Part shown: positions 25,724-38,281 of the stretch, piece by piece
Layout of the letters: every line of letters begins with the position of its first letter
Numbering within the stretch: the stretch's first letter is position 1
NCBI GenBank assembly: GCA_007258455.2
Contig: VDFB02193867.1
Coordinates: 529,948,863 to 530,012,862 of the forward strand
DNA from: Sequoia sempervirens
Lineage: Eukaryota; Streptophyta; Pinopsida; Cupressales; Cupressaceae
DNA length: 64,000 nucleotides
Reading direction: 5' to 3'
The notes under the pieces: model-generated
Told to the model about the DNA's origin: nothing
The model's input: the letters and a program-made list of their open reading frames with translations, nothing else
Database searches by the model: none
Program-made: the position numbers and the translations under genes

Positions 25724-26542
25724 CAGCGGGGCCCATGCCTTTTTGCTTTGTTAAATTAAGTTTTGTTTTTTTTATGTTCGATTTATTATATGTTTTAATA
25801 ATATTAATATATATATATATATATATATAATTAATGTTATTTTTATTTTTTATTTTTTTTGTTGAGTATTTAAGTTTATAAATATAATAATTATATTTAA
25901 TTTATTTAATTTATTGTATAATAACAATTATGATTGATTTTACTATTAAATATAATATTGGTAATTTATCCAAAATGAAATCATGATTATTATATTTAAT
26001 ATTTTTGGTTAGTTTATAATGTAATTTTTTTTATTGTTTTATATTTTAAAATTAATTCGTATTATTATGCAGATAAAGGGTATTATTTTATTAATGGTTT
26101 TGGTGAACAAATATTTTTAACAAAAATTAGCTTTTGGTTGTAATTGTGAATTCTTTTGAGATAAGCATATTTAGTTATTTAATTGGGGTTAAAATCAAAC
26201 TTAATGGTGTAACTTTGCAAAATATAATGTGAGTTTTACTTTTATGTCATGTTTTATTGTCGCTTAGTGCTGTCTTTGTGGGAACCAGTTGTTGATTTTG
26301 TAATCTTACCCCAGAGGCTTGTTATTTTATTATGTCATCTTCGCCTTGATAGGCTTTGAAGTTTTGGTTTTATGAGAGAAAGGGTTGAACAGTTGGTTGA
26401 GACTTTTGATTTTGAGCAATTGCGAGATGGTTAATACCTCGTGTATCTGAGTTTTGGTTATATGATTTATATGTGTTAGTTCAACCCTTGCCTGTTTTGG
26501 AGTTATGTTAAAGGTCATAGGGAGAGTGGCTCTTCGTGGGCG

Positions 26543-27032
26543 CCGGCGCCTCGGGTAAGAGGAAGTGCCAGGGGAACCCACGTAAGAGTAGTTGACCAAG
26601 TGATAACCTAAAAATAGAATTTAGGGGGGGATGGGTAGTAAAACATACAAGATAAAAAAAATTGGATTCCTCGTCTATGCATTAGGGCTACCGTAGACTA
26701 GTGATAGACTGAGTAGGCCGTGGTCGGCAAAGTCGTAGTCTCGTCCTCATAAGAGACTATCGGCTCAGCATCAGCTACCCTATGGTGCCGGCGCCTCAGT
26801 AGGAGGAAGGGCCAGGTGATCCATAGATGGGTGTCGGCGCCTCGGTTAGGAGGAAGTGCCAGGGGATCCCATGAGAGCTATGCGATGACACTCTCCACTA
26901 GACATCCTTGTTGTTCTTGTTTCTCGTTGCCTCTGGATATTGTTATTTTATGTTGTTCTAATTTTCGGCCTAGGGAATCCATAGGTGGGTGCCGGCGCCT
27001 CAGTTGGAGGAAGAGCTAGGGGATCCCATGAG
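26543..27032 (+). repeat. Four-copy GC-rich motif in C LTR1
   Basis: A motif of about 40 bp, g(c/t)cggcgcctc(g/a)g followed by aggaag.gccagg.gatccca, occurs four times (about 26545, 26786, 26826 and 26988) in otherwise AT-rich sequence. Each holds the palindrome GCCGGCGCC or a one-base variant. All four LTRs carry the set, with independent changes at the CpG sites. Confidence 0.85.
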
Positions 27033-27966
27033 TGTTATGTGATGACCCTCCCTACTTGACTCCCGTCTGACTTGTTCTTGTTGCCTATTGGAATGGCGTA
27101 TTGAATGGTTGATTCAGAGTTATTATGGAATCGTGTTCTTTATATTGGTTCTAGTTTATTTGGAAATGTATTTTGGGTGTTGGATCGGTTCTTCTGAATG
27201 TTATCTCTTTATGATGTTTCTTTGAATTCTTGTGAATTGAATCTTGATTGTTAAGTGATAGTACCTCGTGTTATCGTGATGAGTTCTTGGTTTTATCTTG
27301 TCATGTGATTTGTGAAAGTTGATGGTTGTTCATTGTAAGCTATGAGTTGTACTTGTTTTGTATCACGTGGTTGAGTCGGTTTGACATTCATGGTCGGGTT
27401 CACTTCCTTGTCACCTCTGAGCACGGGGGGTGAGTTACTTGTAATTCACATGGTTGGGTGGAACGTGCTCCGCACCCGTTGGGTTCCCCATCAGCGTCAT
27501 GTCTTCTCATCTTTCCGCAGTGGAGTTGTACCAGTGAGCAGTTGTACTTTATGTTCATTATTCTTGTATCAATTCCCATGTTGGGAAATTCAATGTAATT
27601 CATGTATCAAAGAAAATTGTAATGTAATATTATTTCATTGATGTAATAGTTAGGTTTAAACTGGATCTTGTTAAAAGATTTATCATGGATGTACTTATGT
27701 GATGTTTACCATACTCGCATCATGGCTATCAGTTGTTTCATGGTATATGGTTATCATAAAATAAATGGTTATGTTATATTCTTTATCTTTATTTATGTTT
27801 AGTGTTGCGAAGTAACCTCGCGTGCCCCAAAGAACTTAGTGTGTTAATGATTTGTAATATGTTATGTGGTTATGGTTTAGTGTTATTACATGTTTAATGT
27901 AATTGTTTAAAAAAAAAAAAATTCGCTTTGTGTGTGTTCTCTGGGGTTTGCACGACGGGCATTACA

Positions 27967-28525
27967 ACTTGCTATCAGAGCCTAGGTTCATACATTGGGC
28001 ACTATGTGTGCTCACTATGTAACCTTGTGCTTAGACCCGTGCCTCTTGAGTTTCACTTTTCTATTGTCATTGTTGTGAACCTGAGTCTCTTCTGTTAACC
28101 AGTGTTGGGTCGATGGTGTAGGAAACTGATGGGAAAGGATAGGACCCTCGGTGTAGTGCGCAATGCACCGATATCCTTCCTATCAAGGATGCACTATGAA
28201 CCCTTGTGTCATTGTGTGATGTGGGTTCCAGTGATGTGAGTTATGTGAGTGATTTTTTGTGTGATCTCTGCATGTTTGTTGTTTGCTTACTCTTATCTAT
28301 TTAATGGCTTTCTGGAGTAAGCCATATCCTTGGGGGGGAGGATGTAATACCCCCATGTTACTAATACTTGTATTATTATTTCTTACTCTTTGTGTGAGCT
28401 TGATTCTAGTTTCTAATGGTGATTAGTTCATCATCTTGGGTGTGAGGATGCCTCCTATATTTGGGAATCTTATTCCCTTTTGTTTAGCGGCTTCCAGGAG
28501 TAAGCCGATTTTATGGGGGGGAGGA
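27967..28525 (+). other. Array C internal segment 1, with primer site and polypurine tract
   Basis: 559 bp. It begins actTGCTATCAGAGC, a tRNA-iMet primer binding site with one change from TGGTATCAGAGC. It ends in ttatgggggggaggatg next to LTR2. A second, similar block (cttgggggggaggatgtaatacccc, about 28327-28352) lies 175 bp earlier and is itself followed by an LTR-start-like sequence. No gag, pol or other ORF. Confidence 0.88.
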
Positions 28526-30243
28526 TGTAGTACCCCTCCTCTTGCTAGTTGGATTTATTACTTTGCTATGCGTTCGTTTGCTACTTGTGACTATGATGGC
28601 ACTGTTATTGTTGATATGGTTAGTTAGATGCTAGTCGATGCTGTATTTCATTTTGGACATGATTACCTTATATGACATTATGGTTGATTATATCAGTTGA
28701 TTTTCTGAATTATGATATGATGCAGTGTTTTAATTTAATATGTTATGAGATGATTATTAGTTAGAAATGTAATTCATGGATTATGTTATAATTGTTAGAA
28801 TAGGTGTGACGAAGGACAATATAGCATCACTCGTTCGCGAGTGCCTTGTTATGTTGCGATTCCTTCTCACAATGCAGTATCTTGATTTAATGCTTTGATA
28901 TATATGTATATATGCACATGTACACAACTTCGTTTGTATGCAGGATTGCAGGTATAAGTCTCGATTCCACCTGCTTCGGCAGGACAGGGCGAGCACCAAA
29001 TAACCCAACGGATAAATGTTGATACAGAGGTGTCGATGAAGTCCTCCCATTCCATGATGTCAGGTTGTCTCAATTGTTTGGTATAGTTGTTGTTTTTGGG
29101 TGATTGTCGTCTTTGTCTGTTGTGTTTGTGTTTTGTCTTATTTTATATTGAGGGCATTTATAATTATGATTTATCTTAATGATTGAAATAGATTATTTAT
29201 TTTAATGTTGGATTAAATGATATTTAAATATTTAAATATTTTAATTATTTTTGAAAATCATATATTGCAATTATTTAATAATTAAATATTAAATATAGCT
29301 TAATTATTTTAATCAAGTAAATTGGTGGTGGATAATTATGTGAATAATTTATTTAAAATAAATAGGTAATGTGAAGTGCAAGAAAAGTTGCAAAACAGGA
29401 ATTAAAGGAATAAAAAAACAAATAAAAGAACAAAAAGACAGTGTGAGCCAATAGGATTTGAGAGTTGGGAAAAAAAACTAGTTTTAAAGAATTGATTTTT
29501 CTTTTAATCTGGGATTTTTGGAGAGCTTTGAAGGGATGAGCAATATTTTTTATTTTGGGAATTTTTCTTTTTAAGGATTCACACACACAAAAAATGGGGT
29601 GACAGAAGTTGTGCAAGAAATTGGTTTTGTGTTTTGAAATTTTAGAAAGGGTATGGGAAACCTTCTGTTGTATTTAGAGGAGAGTTACAGAGAGAGGTTG
29701 TCAGTTTGTTCTGGTGAATGTTCTGGAGAGTCTTCTGATCAACAAAATAGGATTCAAGTTCGAAGGCAAAATTTTTTAGAGGAGATTTGGAGGCACGATC
29801 AAGGAACACTTCGAGGACGTCAAAATCAAGCAGGCATCCTCAGACTTTTGAATAAGCATTGGACATCAGGTTCTTCTTATACATTCTTTCTAGTATTTTC
29901 TTTCATCTTTGTGCTTCAGAGAAAACAAAACAAAATTTAGTAAATATGGTTTATGTGAAGAAAGGAAAATAAACTGTTATTCAAATTAAAAATTAGTGAA
30001 GGATCTTAGACCTGAAATCAAGAAAAATAAAGTTATTGTTATGTTCTCAAATTTGTCAAAAACAAAAGAAACCCTATCATCTGAAATTTCCAACTCAACA
30101 AAAAAATAGGATTTTAAGAAAACAATATCTTTGTTAGAAATAATAAATTTGGAGGTTTTGGGTACATCTGTATATGGCTGAATCGATTCATTATTCTGTA
30201 GTTTCTTCTATTATATTATTTACATTTACCCTCTATTATTTTA

Positions 30244-30277
<34 letters not shown>

Positions 30278-32833
30278 TATATATCTCTATTATATTTCTG
30301 TTATATATATTAAGTATTTTAAATTACCCCTGGTATTTTTGTACCTGTGCGTCGGCCGAGGCCGTATTTCGTCAGAAATTCGTAAAAAATAAAATCATAA
30401 TAAAATGTATATATTAAATTTTGTTTTAGAATTGTCTTTATTTAAAAAAAAAATTAAAAAAATAAAAAGAAATTTGTAAGGGGTGGATGGGACAGCCTGA
30501 GCCGTACCCGTCCAATCCCCCCACCTTTCTCTGTGCGGATGGTACAGCAGACTGCTGCGCACAGCAGTCACATTGACTGCTGTGCGCAGTCCTATGGACT
30601 GCGCCAGCGGGGCCCGTGCCTTTTTGCTTTGTTAAATTAAGTTTTGTTTTTTTTATGTTCGATTTATTATATGTTTTAATAATATTAATATATATATATA
30701 ATGTTATTTTTATTTTTTATTTTTTTTGTTGAGTATTTAAGTTTATAAATATAATAATTATATTTAATTTATTTAATTAATTGTATAATAACAATTATGA
30801 TTGATTTTACTATTAAATATAATATTGGTAATTTATCCAGAATGAAATCATGATTATTATATTTAATATTTTTGGTTAGTTTATAATGTAATTTTTTTTA
30901 TTGTTTTATATTTTAAAATTAATTCGTATTATTATGCAGATAAAGGGTATTATTTTATTAATGGTTTTGGTGAACAAATATTTTTAACAAAAATTAGCTT
31001 TTGGTTGTAATTGTGAATTCTTTTGAGATAAGCATATTTAGTTATTTAATTGGGGTTAAAATCAAACTTAATGGTGTAACTTTGCAAAATATAATGTGAG
31101 TTTTACTTTTATGTCATGTTTTATTGTCGCTTAGTGCTGTCTTTGTGGGAACCAGTTGTTGATTTTGTAATCTTACCCCAGAGGCTTGTTATTTTATTAT
31201 GTCATCTTCGCCTTGATAGGCTTTGAAGTTTTGGTTTTATGAGAGAAAGGGTTGAACAGTTGGTTGAGACTTTTGATTTTGAGCAATTGCGAGATGGTTA
31301 ATACCTCGTGTATCTGAGTTTTGGTTATATGATTTATATGTGTTAGTTCAACCCTTGCCTGTTTTGGAGTTATGTTAAAGGTCATAGGGAGAGTGGCTCT
31401 TCGTGGGCGCCGGCGCCTCGGGTAAGAGGAAGTGCCAGGGGAACCCACGTAAGAGTAGTTGACCAAGTGATAACCTAAAAATAGAATTTAGGGGGGGATG
31501 GGTAGTAAAACATACAAGATAAAAAAAATTGGATTCCTCGTCTATGCATTAGGGCTACCGTAGACTAGTGATAGACTGAGTAGGCCGTGGTCGGCAAAGT
31601 CGTAGTCTCGTCCTCATAAGAGACTATCGGCTCCGCATCAGCTACCCTATGGTGCCGGCGCCTCAGTAGGAGGAAGGGCCAGGTGATCCATAGATGGGTG
31701 CCAGTGACTCGGTTAGGAGGAAGTGCCAGGGGATCCCATGAGAGCTATGCGATGACACTCTCCACTAGACATCCTTGTTGTTCTTGTTTCTCGTTGCCTC
31801 TGGATATTGTTATTTTATGTTGTTCTGATTTTAGGGCTAGGGAATCCATAGGTGGGTGCCGGCGCCTCAGTTGGAGGAAGAGCTAGGGGATCCCATGAGT
31901 GTTATGTGATGACCCTCCCTACTTGACTCCCGTCTGACTTGTTCTTGTTGCCTATTGGAATGGCGTATTGAATGGTTGATTCAGAGTTATTATGGAATCG
32001 TGTTCTTTATATTGGTTCTAGTTTATTTGGAAATGTATTTTGGGTGTTGGATCGGTTCTTCTGAATGTTATCTCTTTATGATGTTTCTTTGAATTCTTGT
32101 GAATTGAATCTTGATTGTTAAGTGATAGTACCTCGTGTTATCGTGATGAGTTCTTGGTTTTATCTTGTCATGTGATTTGTGAAAGTTGATGGTTGTTCAT
32201 TGTAAGCTATGAGTTGTACTTGTTTTGTATCACGTGGTTGAGTCGGTTTGACATTCATGGTCGGGTTCACTTCCTTGTCACCTCTGAGCACGGGGGGTGA
32301 GTTACTTGTAATTCACATGGTTGGGTGGAACGTGCTCCGCACCCGTTGGGTTCCCATCAGCGTCATGTCTTCTCAACTTTCCGCAGTGGAGTTGTACCAG
32401 TGAGCAGTTGTACTTTATGTTCATTATTCTTGTATCAATTCCCATGTTGGGAAATTCAATGTAATTCATGTATCAAAGAAAATTGTAATGTAATATTATT
32501 TCATTGATGTAATAGTTAGGTTTAAACTGGATCTTGTTAAAATATTTATCATGGATGTACTTATGTGATGTTTACCATACTCGCATCATGGCTATCAGTT
32601 GTTTCATGGTATATGGTTATCATAAAATAAATGGTTATGTTATATTCTTTATCTTTATTTATGTTTAGTGTTGCGAAGTAACCTTGCATGCCCCAGAGAA
32701 CTTAGTGTGTTAATGATTTGTAATATGTTATGTGGTTATGGTTTAGTGTTATTACATGTTTAATGTAATTGTTTTAAAAAAAAAAAATTTCGCTTTGTGT
32801 GTGTTCTCTGGGGTTTGCACGACGGGCATTACA
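28526..32833 (+). repeat. Array C LTR2 (4308 bp)
   Basis: Same content and ends as LTR1. It shares the 5'-region variants of LTR1 (tttgatatatatgta, gcaggtataagtc) but the middle-region variants of LTR4 (gtagtttc, cttctgatcaac). It has a shorter AT run near 30690 and a one-base deletion in the cccatcagcg block near 32353. Confidence 0.92.
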
Positions 32834-33392
32834 ACTTGGTATCAGAGCCTAGGTTCATACACTGGGCACTATGTGTGCTCACTATGTAACCTTGTGCTTA
32901 GACCCGTGCGTCTTGAGTTTCAATTTTCTATTGTCATTGTTGTGAACCTGAGTCTCTTCTGTTAACCAGTGTCGGGTCGATGGTGTAGGAAACTGATGGG
33001 AAAGGATAGGACCCTCGGTGTAGTGCGCAATGCACCGATATCCTTCCTATCAAGGATGCACTATAAACCCTTGTGTCATTGTGTGATGTGGGTTCCAGTG
33101 ATGTGAGTTATGTGTGTGATTTTTGGTGTGATCTCTGCATGTTTTTTGTTTGCTTACTCTTATCTATTTAATGGCTTTCCGGAGTAAGCCATATCCTTGG
33201 GGGGGAGGATGTAATACCCCCATGTTACTAATACTTGTATTATTATTTCTTACTCTTTGTGTGAGCTTGATTCTAGTTTCTAATGGTGATTAGTTCACCG
33301 TCTTGGGTGTGAGGATGCCTCCTATATTTGGGAATCTTATTCCCTTTTGTTTACCGGCTTCTAGGAGTAAGCCGATTTTATGGGGGGGAGGA
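32834..33392 (+). other. Array C internal segment 2
   Basis: 559 bp, nearly the same as segment 1, but with an intact tRNA-iMet primer site (acTTGGTATCAGAGC) at 32834-32848. It ends in the g-rich tract before TGTAGTACC at 33393. Non-coding. Confidence 0.9.
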
Positions 33393-35110
33393 TGTAGTAC
33401 CCCTCCTCTTGCTAGTTGGATTTATTACTTTGCTATGCGTTCATTTTCTACTTGTGACTATGATGGCACTGTTATTGTTGATATGGTTAGTTAGATGCTA
33501 GTCGATGCTATATTTCGTTTTGGACATGATTACCTTATATGACATTATGGTTCATTATATCAGTTGATTTTCTGAATTATGATATGATGCAGTGTTTTAA
33601 TTTAATATGTTATGAGATGATTATTAGTTAGAAATGTAATTCATGGATTATGTTATAATTGTTAGAATAGGTGTGACGAAGGACAATATAGCATCACTCG
33701 TTCGCGAGTGCCTTGTTATGTTGCGATTCCTTCTCACAATGCAGTATCTTGATTTAATGCTTTCATATATATATATATATGCACATGTACACAACTTCGT
33801 TTGTATGCAGGATTGCAGGTGTAAGTCTCGATTCCACCTGCTTCGGCAGGACAGGGCGAGCACCAAATAACCCAATGGATAAATGTTGATACAGAGGTGT
33901 CGATGAAGTCCTCCCATTCCATGATGTCAGGTTGTCTCAATTGTTTGGTATAGTTGTTGTTTTTGGGTGATTGTCGTCTTTGTCTGTTGTGTTTTTGTTT
34001 TGTCTTATTTTATATTGAGGGCATTTATAATTATGATTTATCTTAATGATTGAAATAGATTATTTATTTTAATGTTGGATTAAATGATATTTAAATATTT
34101 AAATATTTTAATTATTTTTGAAAATCATATATTGCAATTATTTAATAATTAAATATTAAATATAGCTTAATTATTTTAATCAAGTAAATTGGTGGTGGAT
34201 AATTATGTGAATAATTTATTTAAAATAAATAGGTAATGTGAAGTGCAAGAAAAGTTGCAAAACAGGAATTAAAGGAATAAAAAAATAAATAAAAGAACAA
34301 AAAGACAGTGTGAGCCAATAGGATTTGAGAGTTGGGAAAAAAAACTAGTTTTAAAGAATTGATTTTTTTTTTAATCTGGGATTTTTGGAGAGCTTTGAAG
34401 GGATGAGCAATATTTTTTATTTTGGGAATTTTTCTTTTTAAGTGTTCACACACACAAAAAATGGGGTGACAGAAGTTGTGCAAGAAATTGGTTTTGTGTT
34501 TTGAAATTTTAGAAAGGGTATGGGAAACCTTCTGTTGTATTTAAAGGAGAGTTATAGAGAGAGGTTGTCAATTTGTTCTGGTGAATGTTCTGGAGAGTCT
34601 TCTAATCAACAAAATAGGATTCAAGTTCGAAGGCAAAATTTTGTAGAGGAGATTTGGAGGCACGATCAAGGAACACTTCGAGGACGTCAAAATCAAGCAG
34701 GCATCCTCAGACTTTTGAATAAGCATTGGACATCAGGTTCTTCTTATACATTCTTTCTAGTATTTGCTTTCATCTTTGTGCTTCAGAGAAAACAAAACAA
34801 AATTTAGTAAATATGGTTTATGTGAAGAAAGGAAAATAAACTGTTATTCAAATTAAAAATTAGTGAAGGATCTTAGACCTGAAATCAAGAAAAATAAAGT
34901 TATTGTTCTGTTCTCAAATTTGTCAAAAACAAAAGAAACCCTATCATCTGAAATTTCCAACTCAACAAAAAAATAGGATTTTAAGAAAACAATATCTTTG
35001 TTAGAAATAATAAATTTGGAGGTTTTGGGTACATCTGTATATGGCTGAATCGATTCATTATTCTGTACTTTCTTCTATTATATTATTTACATTTACCCTC
35101 TATTATTTTA

Positions 35111-35142
<32 letters not shown>

Positions 35143-37722
35143 TATATCTCTATTATATTTCTGTTATATATATTAAGTATTTTAAATTACCCCTGGTATT
35201 TTTGTACCTGTGCGTCGGCCGAGGCCGTATTTCGTCAGAAATTCATAAAAAATAAAATAATAATAAAATGTATATATTAAATTTTGTTTTAGAATTGTCT
35301 TTATTTTAAAAAAAATTAAAAAAATAAAATGAAATTTGTAAGGGGCGGATGGGATGGCCTGAGCCGTACCCGTCCGCATCCCCCACCTTTCTCTGTGCGG
35401 ATGGTACAGCAGTCAATGGACGGACTGCTGTGTACAGCAATCACATTGACTGCTGTGCGCAGTCCTATGGACTGCGCCAGCGGGGCCCATGCCTTTTTGC
35501 TTTGTTAAATTAAGTTTTGTTTTTTTTATGTTCGATTTATTATATGTTTTAATAATATTAATATATATATATATATATATATATAATTAATGTTATTTTT
35601 ATTTTTTATTTTTTTTGTTGAGTATTTAAGTTTATAAATATAATAATTATATTTAATTTATTTAATTTATTGTATAATAACAATTATGATTGATTTTACT
35701 ATTAAATATAATATTGGTAATTTATCCAAAATGAAATCATGATTATTATATTTAATATTTTTGGTTAGTTTATAATGTAATTTTTTTTATTGTTTTATAT
35801 TTTAAAATTAATTCGTATTATTATGCAGATAAAGGGTATTATTTTATTAATGGTTTTGGTGAACAAATATTTTTAACAAAAATTAGCTTTTGGTTGTAAT
35901 TGTGAATTCTTTTGAGATAAGCATATTTAGTTATTTAATTGGGGTTAAAATCAAACTTAATGGTGTAACTTTGCAAAATATAATGTGAGTTTTACTTTTA
36001 TGTCATGTTTTATTGTTGCTTAGTGCTGTCTTTGTGGGAACCAGTTGTTGATTTTGTAATCTTACCCCAGAGGCTTGTTATTTTATTATGTCATCTTCGC
36101 CTTGATAGGCTTTGAAGTTTTGGTTTTATGAGAGAAAGGGTTGAACAGTTGGTTGAGACTTTTGATTTTGAGCAATTGCGAGATGGTTAATACCTCGTGT
36201 ATATGAGTTTTGGTTATATGATTTATATGTGTTAGTTCAACCCTTGCCTGTTTTGGAGTTATGTTAAAGGTCATAGGGAGAGTGGCTCTTCGTGGGCGTC
36301 GGTGCCTCGGGTAACAGGAAGTGCCACGGGAACCCACGTAAGAGTAGTTAAACAAGTGATAACCTAAAAATAGAATTTAGGGGGGGATGGGTAGTAAAAC
36401 ATACAAGATAAAAAAAATTGGATTCCTCGTCTATGCATTAGGGCTACCGTAGACTAGTGATAGACTAAGTAGGTCGTGGTCGGCAAAGTCGTAGTCTCAT
36501 CCTCATAAGAGACTATCGGCTCCGCATCAGCTACCCTATGGTGCCGGCGCCTCAGTAGGAGGAAGGGCCAGGTGATCCATAGATGGGTGTCGGTGCCTCG
36601 GTTAGGAGGAAGTGCCGGGGGATCCCATGAGAGCTATGCGATGACACTCTCCACTAGACATCCTTGTTGTTCTTGTTTCTCGTTGCCTCTGGATATTGTT
36701 ATTTTATGGTGTTCTGATTTTAGGGCTAGGGAATCCATAGGTGGGTGCCAGCACCTCAGTTGGAGGAAGAGCCAGGGGATCCCATGAGTGTTATGTGATG
36801 ACCCTCCCTACTTGACTCCCGTCTGACTTGTTCTTGTTGCCTATTGGAATGGCGTATTGAATGGTTGATTCAGAGTTATTATGGAATCGTGTTCTTTATA
36901 TTGGTTCTAGTTTATTTGGAAATGTATTTTGGGTGTTGGATCGGTTCTTCTGAATGTTATCTCTTTATGATGTTTCTTTGAATTCTTGTGAATTGAATCT
37001 TGATTGTTAAGTGATAGTACCTCGTGTTATCGTGATGAGTTCTTGGTTTTATCTTGTCATGTGATTTGTGAAAGTTGATGGTTGTTCATTGTAAGCTATG
37101 AGTTGTACTTGTTTTGTATCACGTGGTTGAGTCGGTTTGACATTCATGGTCGGGTTCACTTCCTTGTCACCTCTGAGCACAGGGGGTGAGTTACTTGTAA
37201 TTCACATGGTTGGGTGGAACGTGCTCCGCACCCGTTGGGTTCCCCATCAGCGTCATGTCTTCTCATCTTTCCGCAGTGGAGTTGTACCAGTGAGCAGTTG
37301 TACTTTATGTTCATTATTCTTGTATCAATTCCCATGTTGGGAAATTCAATGTAATTCATGTATCAAAGAAAATTGTAATGTAATATTATTTCATTGATGT
37401 AATAGTTAGGTTTAAACTGGATCTTGTTAAAAGATTTATCATGGATGTACTTATGTGATGTTTACCATACTCGCATCATGGCTATCAGTTGTTTCATGGT
37501 ATATGGTTATCATAAAATAAATGGTTATGTTATATTCTTTATCTTTATTTATGTTTAGTGTTACGAAGTAACCTCGCGTGCCCCAGAGAACTTAGTGTGT
37601 TAATGATTTGTAATATGTTATGTGGTTATGGTTTAGAGTTATTACATGTTTAATGTAATTGTTTTAAAAAAAAAAAATTCGCTTTGTGTGTGTTCTCTGG
37701 GGTTTGCACGACGGGCATTACA
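33393..37722 (+). repeat. Array C LTR3 (4330 bp)
   Basis: Same ends and order. It shares 5' variants with LTR4 (tttcatatatatata, gcaggtgtaagtc, gttaaacaag) and middle variants with LTR1 (gtactttc, caatttgttc, cttctaatcaac). Its hairpin region (about 35405-35480) is rearranged: the left arm carries an extra inverted block (gtacagcagtc / gactgctgtgtac). Confidence 0.92.
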
Positions 37723-38281
37723 ACTTGGTATCAGAGCCTAGGTTCATACATTGGGCACTATGTGTGCTCACTATGTAACCTTGTGCTTAGACCCGTGCAT
37801 CTTGAGTTTCACTTTTCTATTGTCATTGTTGTGAACCTGAGTCTCTTCTGTTAACCAGTGTCGGGTCGATGGTGCAGGAAACTGATGGGAAAGGATAGAA
37901 ACCTCGGTGTAGTGCGCAATGCACCAATATCCTTCCTATCAAGGATGCACTATGAACCCTTGTGTCATTGTGTGATGTGGGTTCCAGTGATGTGAGTTAT
38001 GTGTGTGATTTTTGGTGTGATCTCTGCATGTTTGTTGTTTGCTTACTCTTATCTATTTAATGGCTTTCCGGAGTAAGCCATATCCTTGGGGGGGAGGATG
38101 TAATACCCCCATGTTACTAATACTTGTATTATTATTTCTTACTCTTTGTGTGAGCTTGATTCTAGTTTCTAATGGTGATTAGTTCACCGTCTTGGGTGTG
38201 AGGATGCCTCCTATATTTGGGAATCTTATTCCCTTTTGTTTACCGGCTTCCAGGAGTAAGTCGATTTTATGGGGGGGAGGA
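37723..38281 (+). other. Array C internal segment 3
   Basis: 559 bp with intact tRNA-iMet primer site (TTGGTATCAGAGC, about 37725-37737) and the same double g-rich tracts. Small differences from segments 1 and 2 include ggataggaacct... reading ggatagaaacct near 37895. Non-coding. Confidence 0.9.

Larger units (their letters stand above)
23655..27966 (+). repeat. Array C LTR1 (4312 bp)
   Basis: Starts TGTAGTACCCCTCC and ends GGCATTACA. No ORF above 100 codons and no recognisable protein. Internal marks shared by all four copies: AT/GT microsatellite (25371-25415), overlapping GC-rich hairpins (25674-25723), second AT run (about 25805-25830), four copies of a GCCGGCGCCTC motif (26546-27030), and a poly(A) run near 27910. 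Copy-specific changes include tttgatatatatgta near 24025 and the joined form cctcagattttgaat near 24970. Confidence 0.92.

Noticed and set aside
26330..26599. Second 89-codon minus-strand ORF repeated in the C LTRs
   Set aside because: Conserved only because the LTRs are nearly identical; it crosses the GC-rich motif and is truncated by a frameshift in LTR4.
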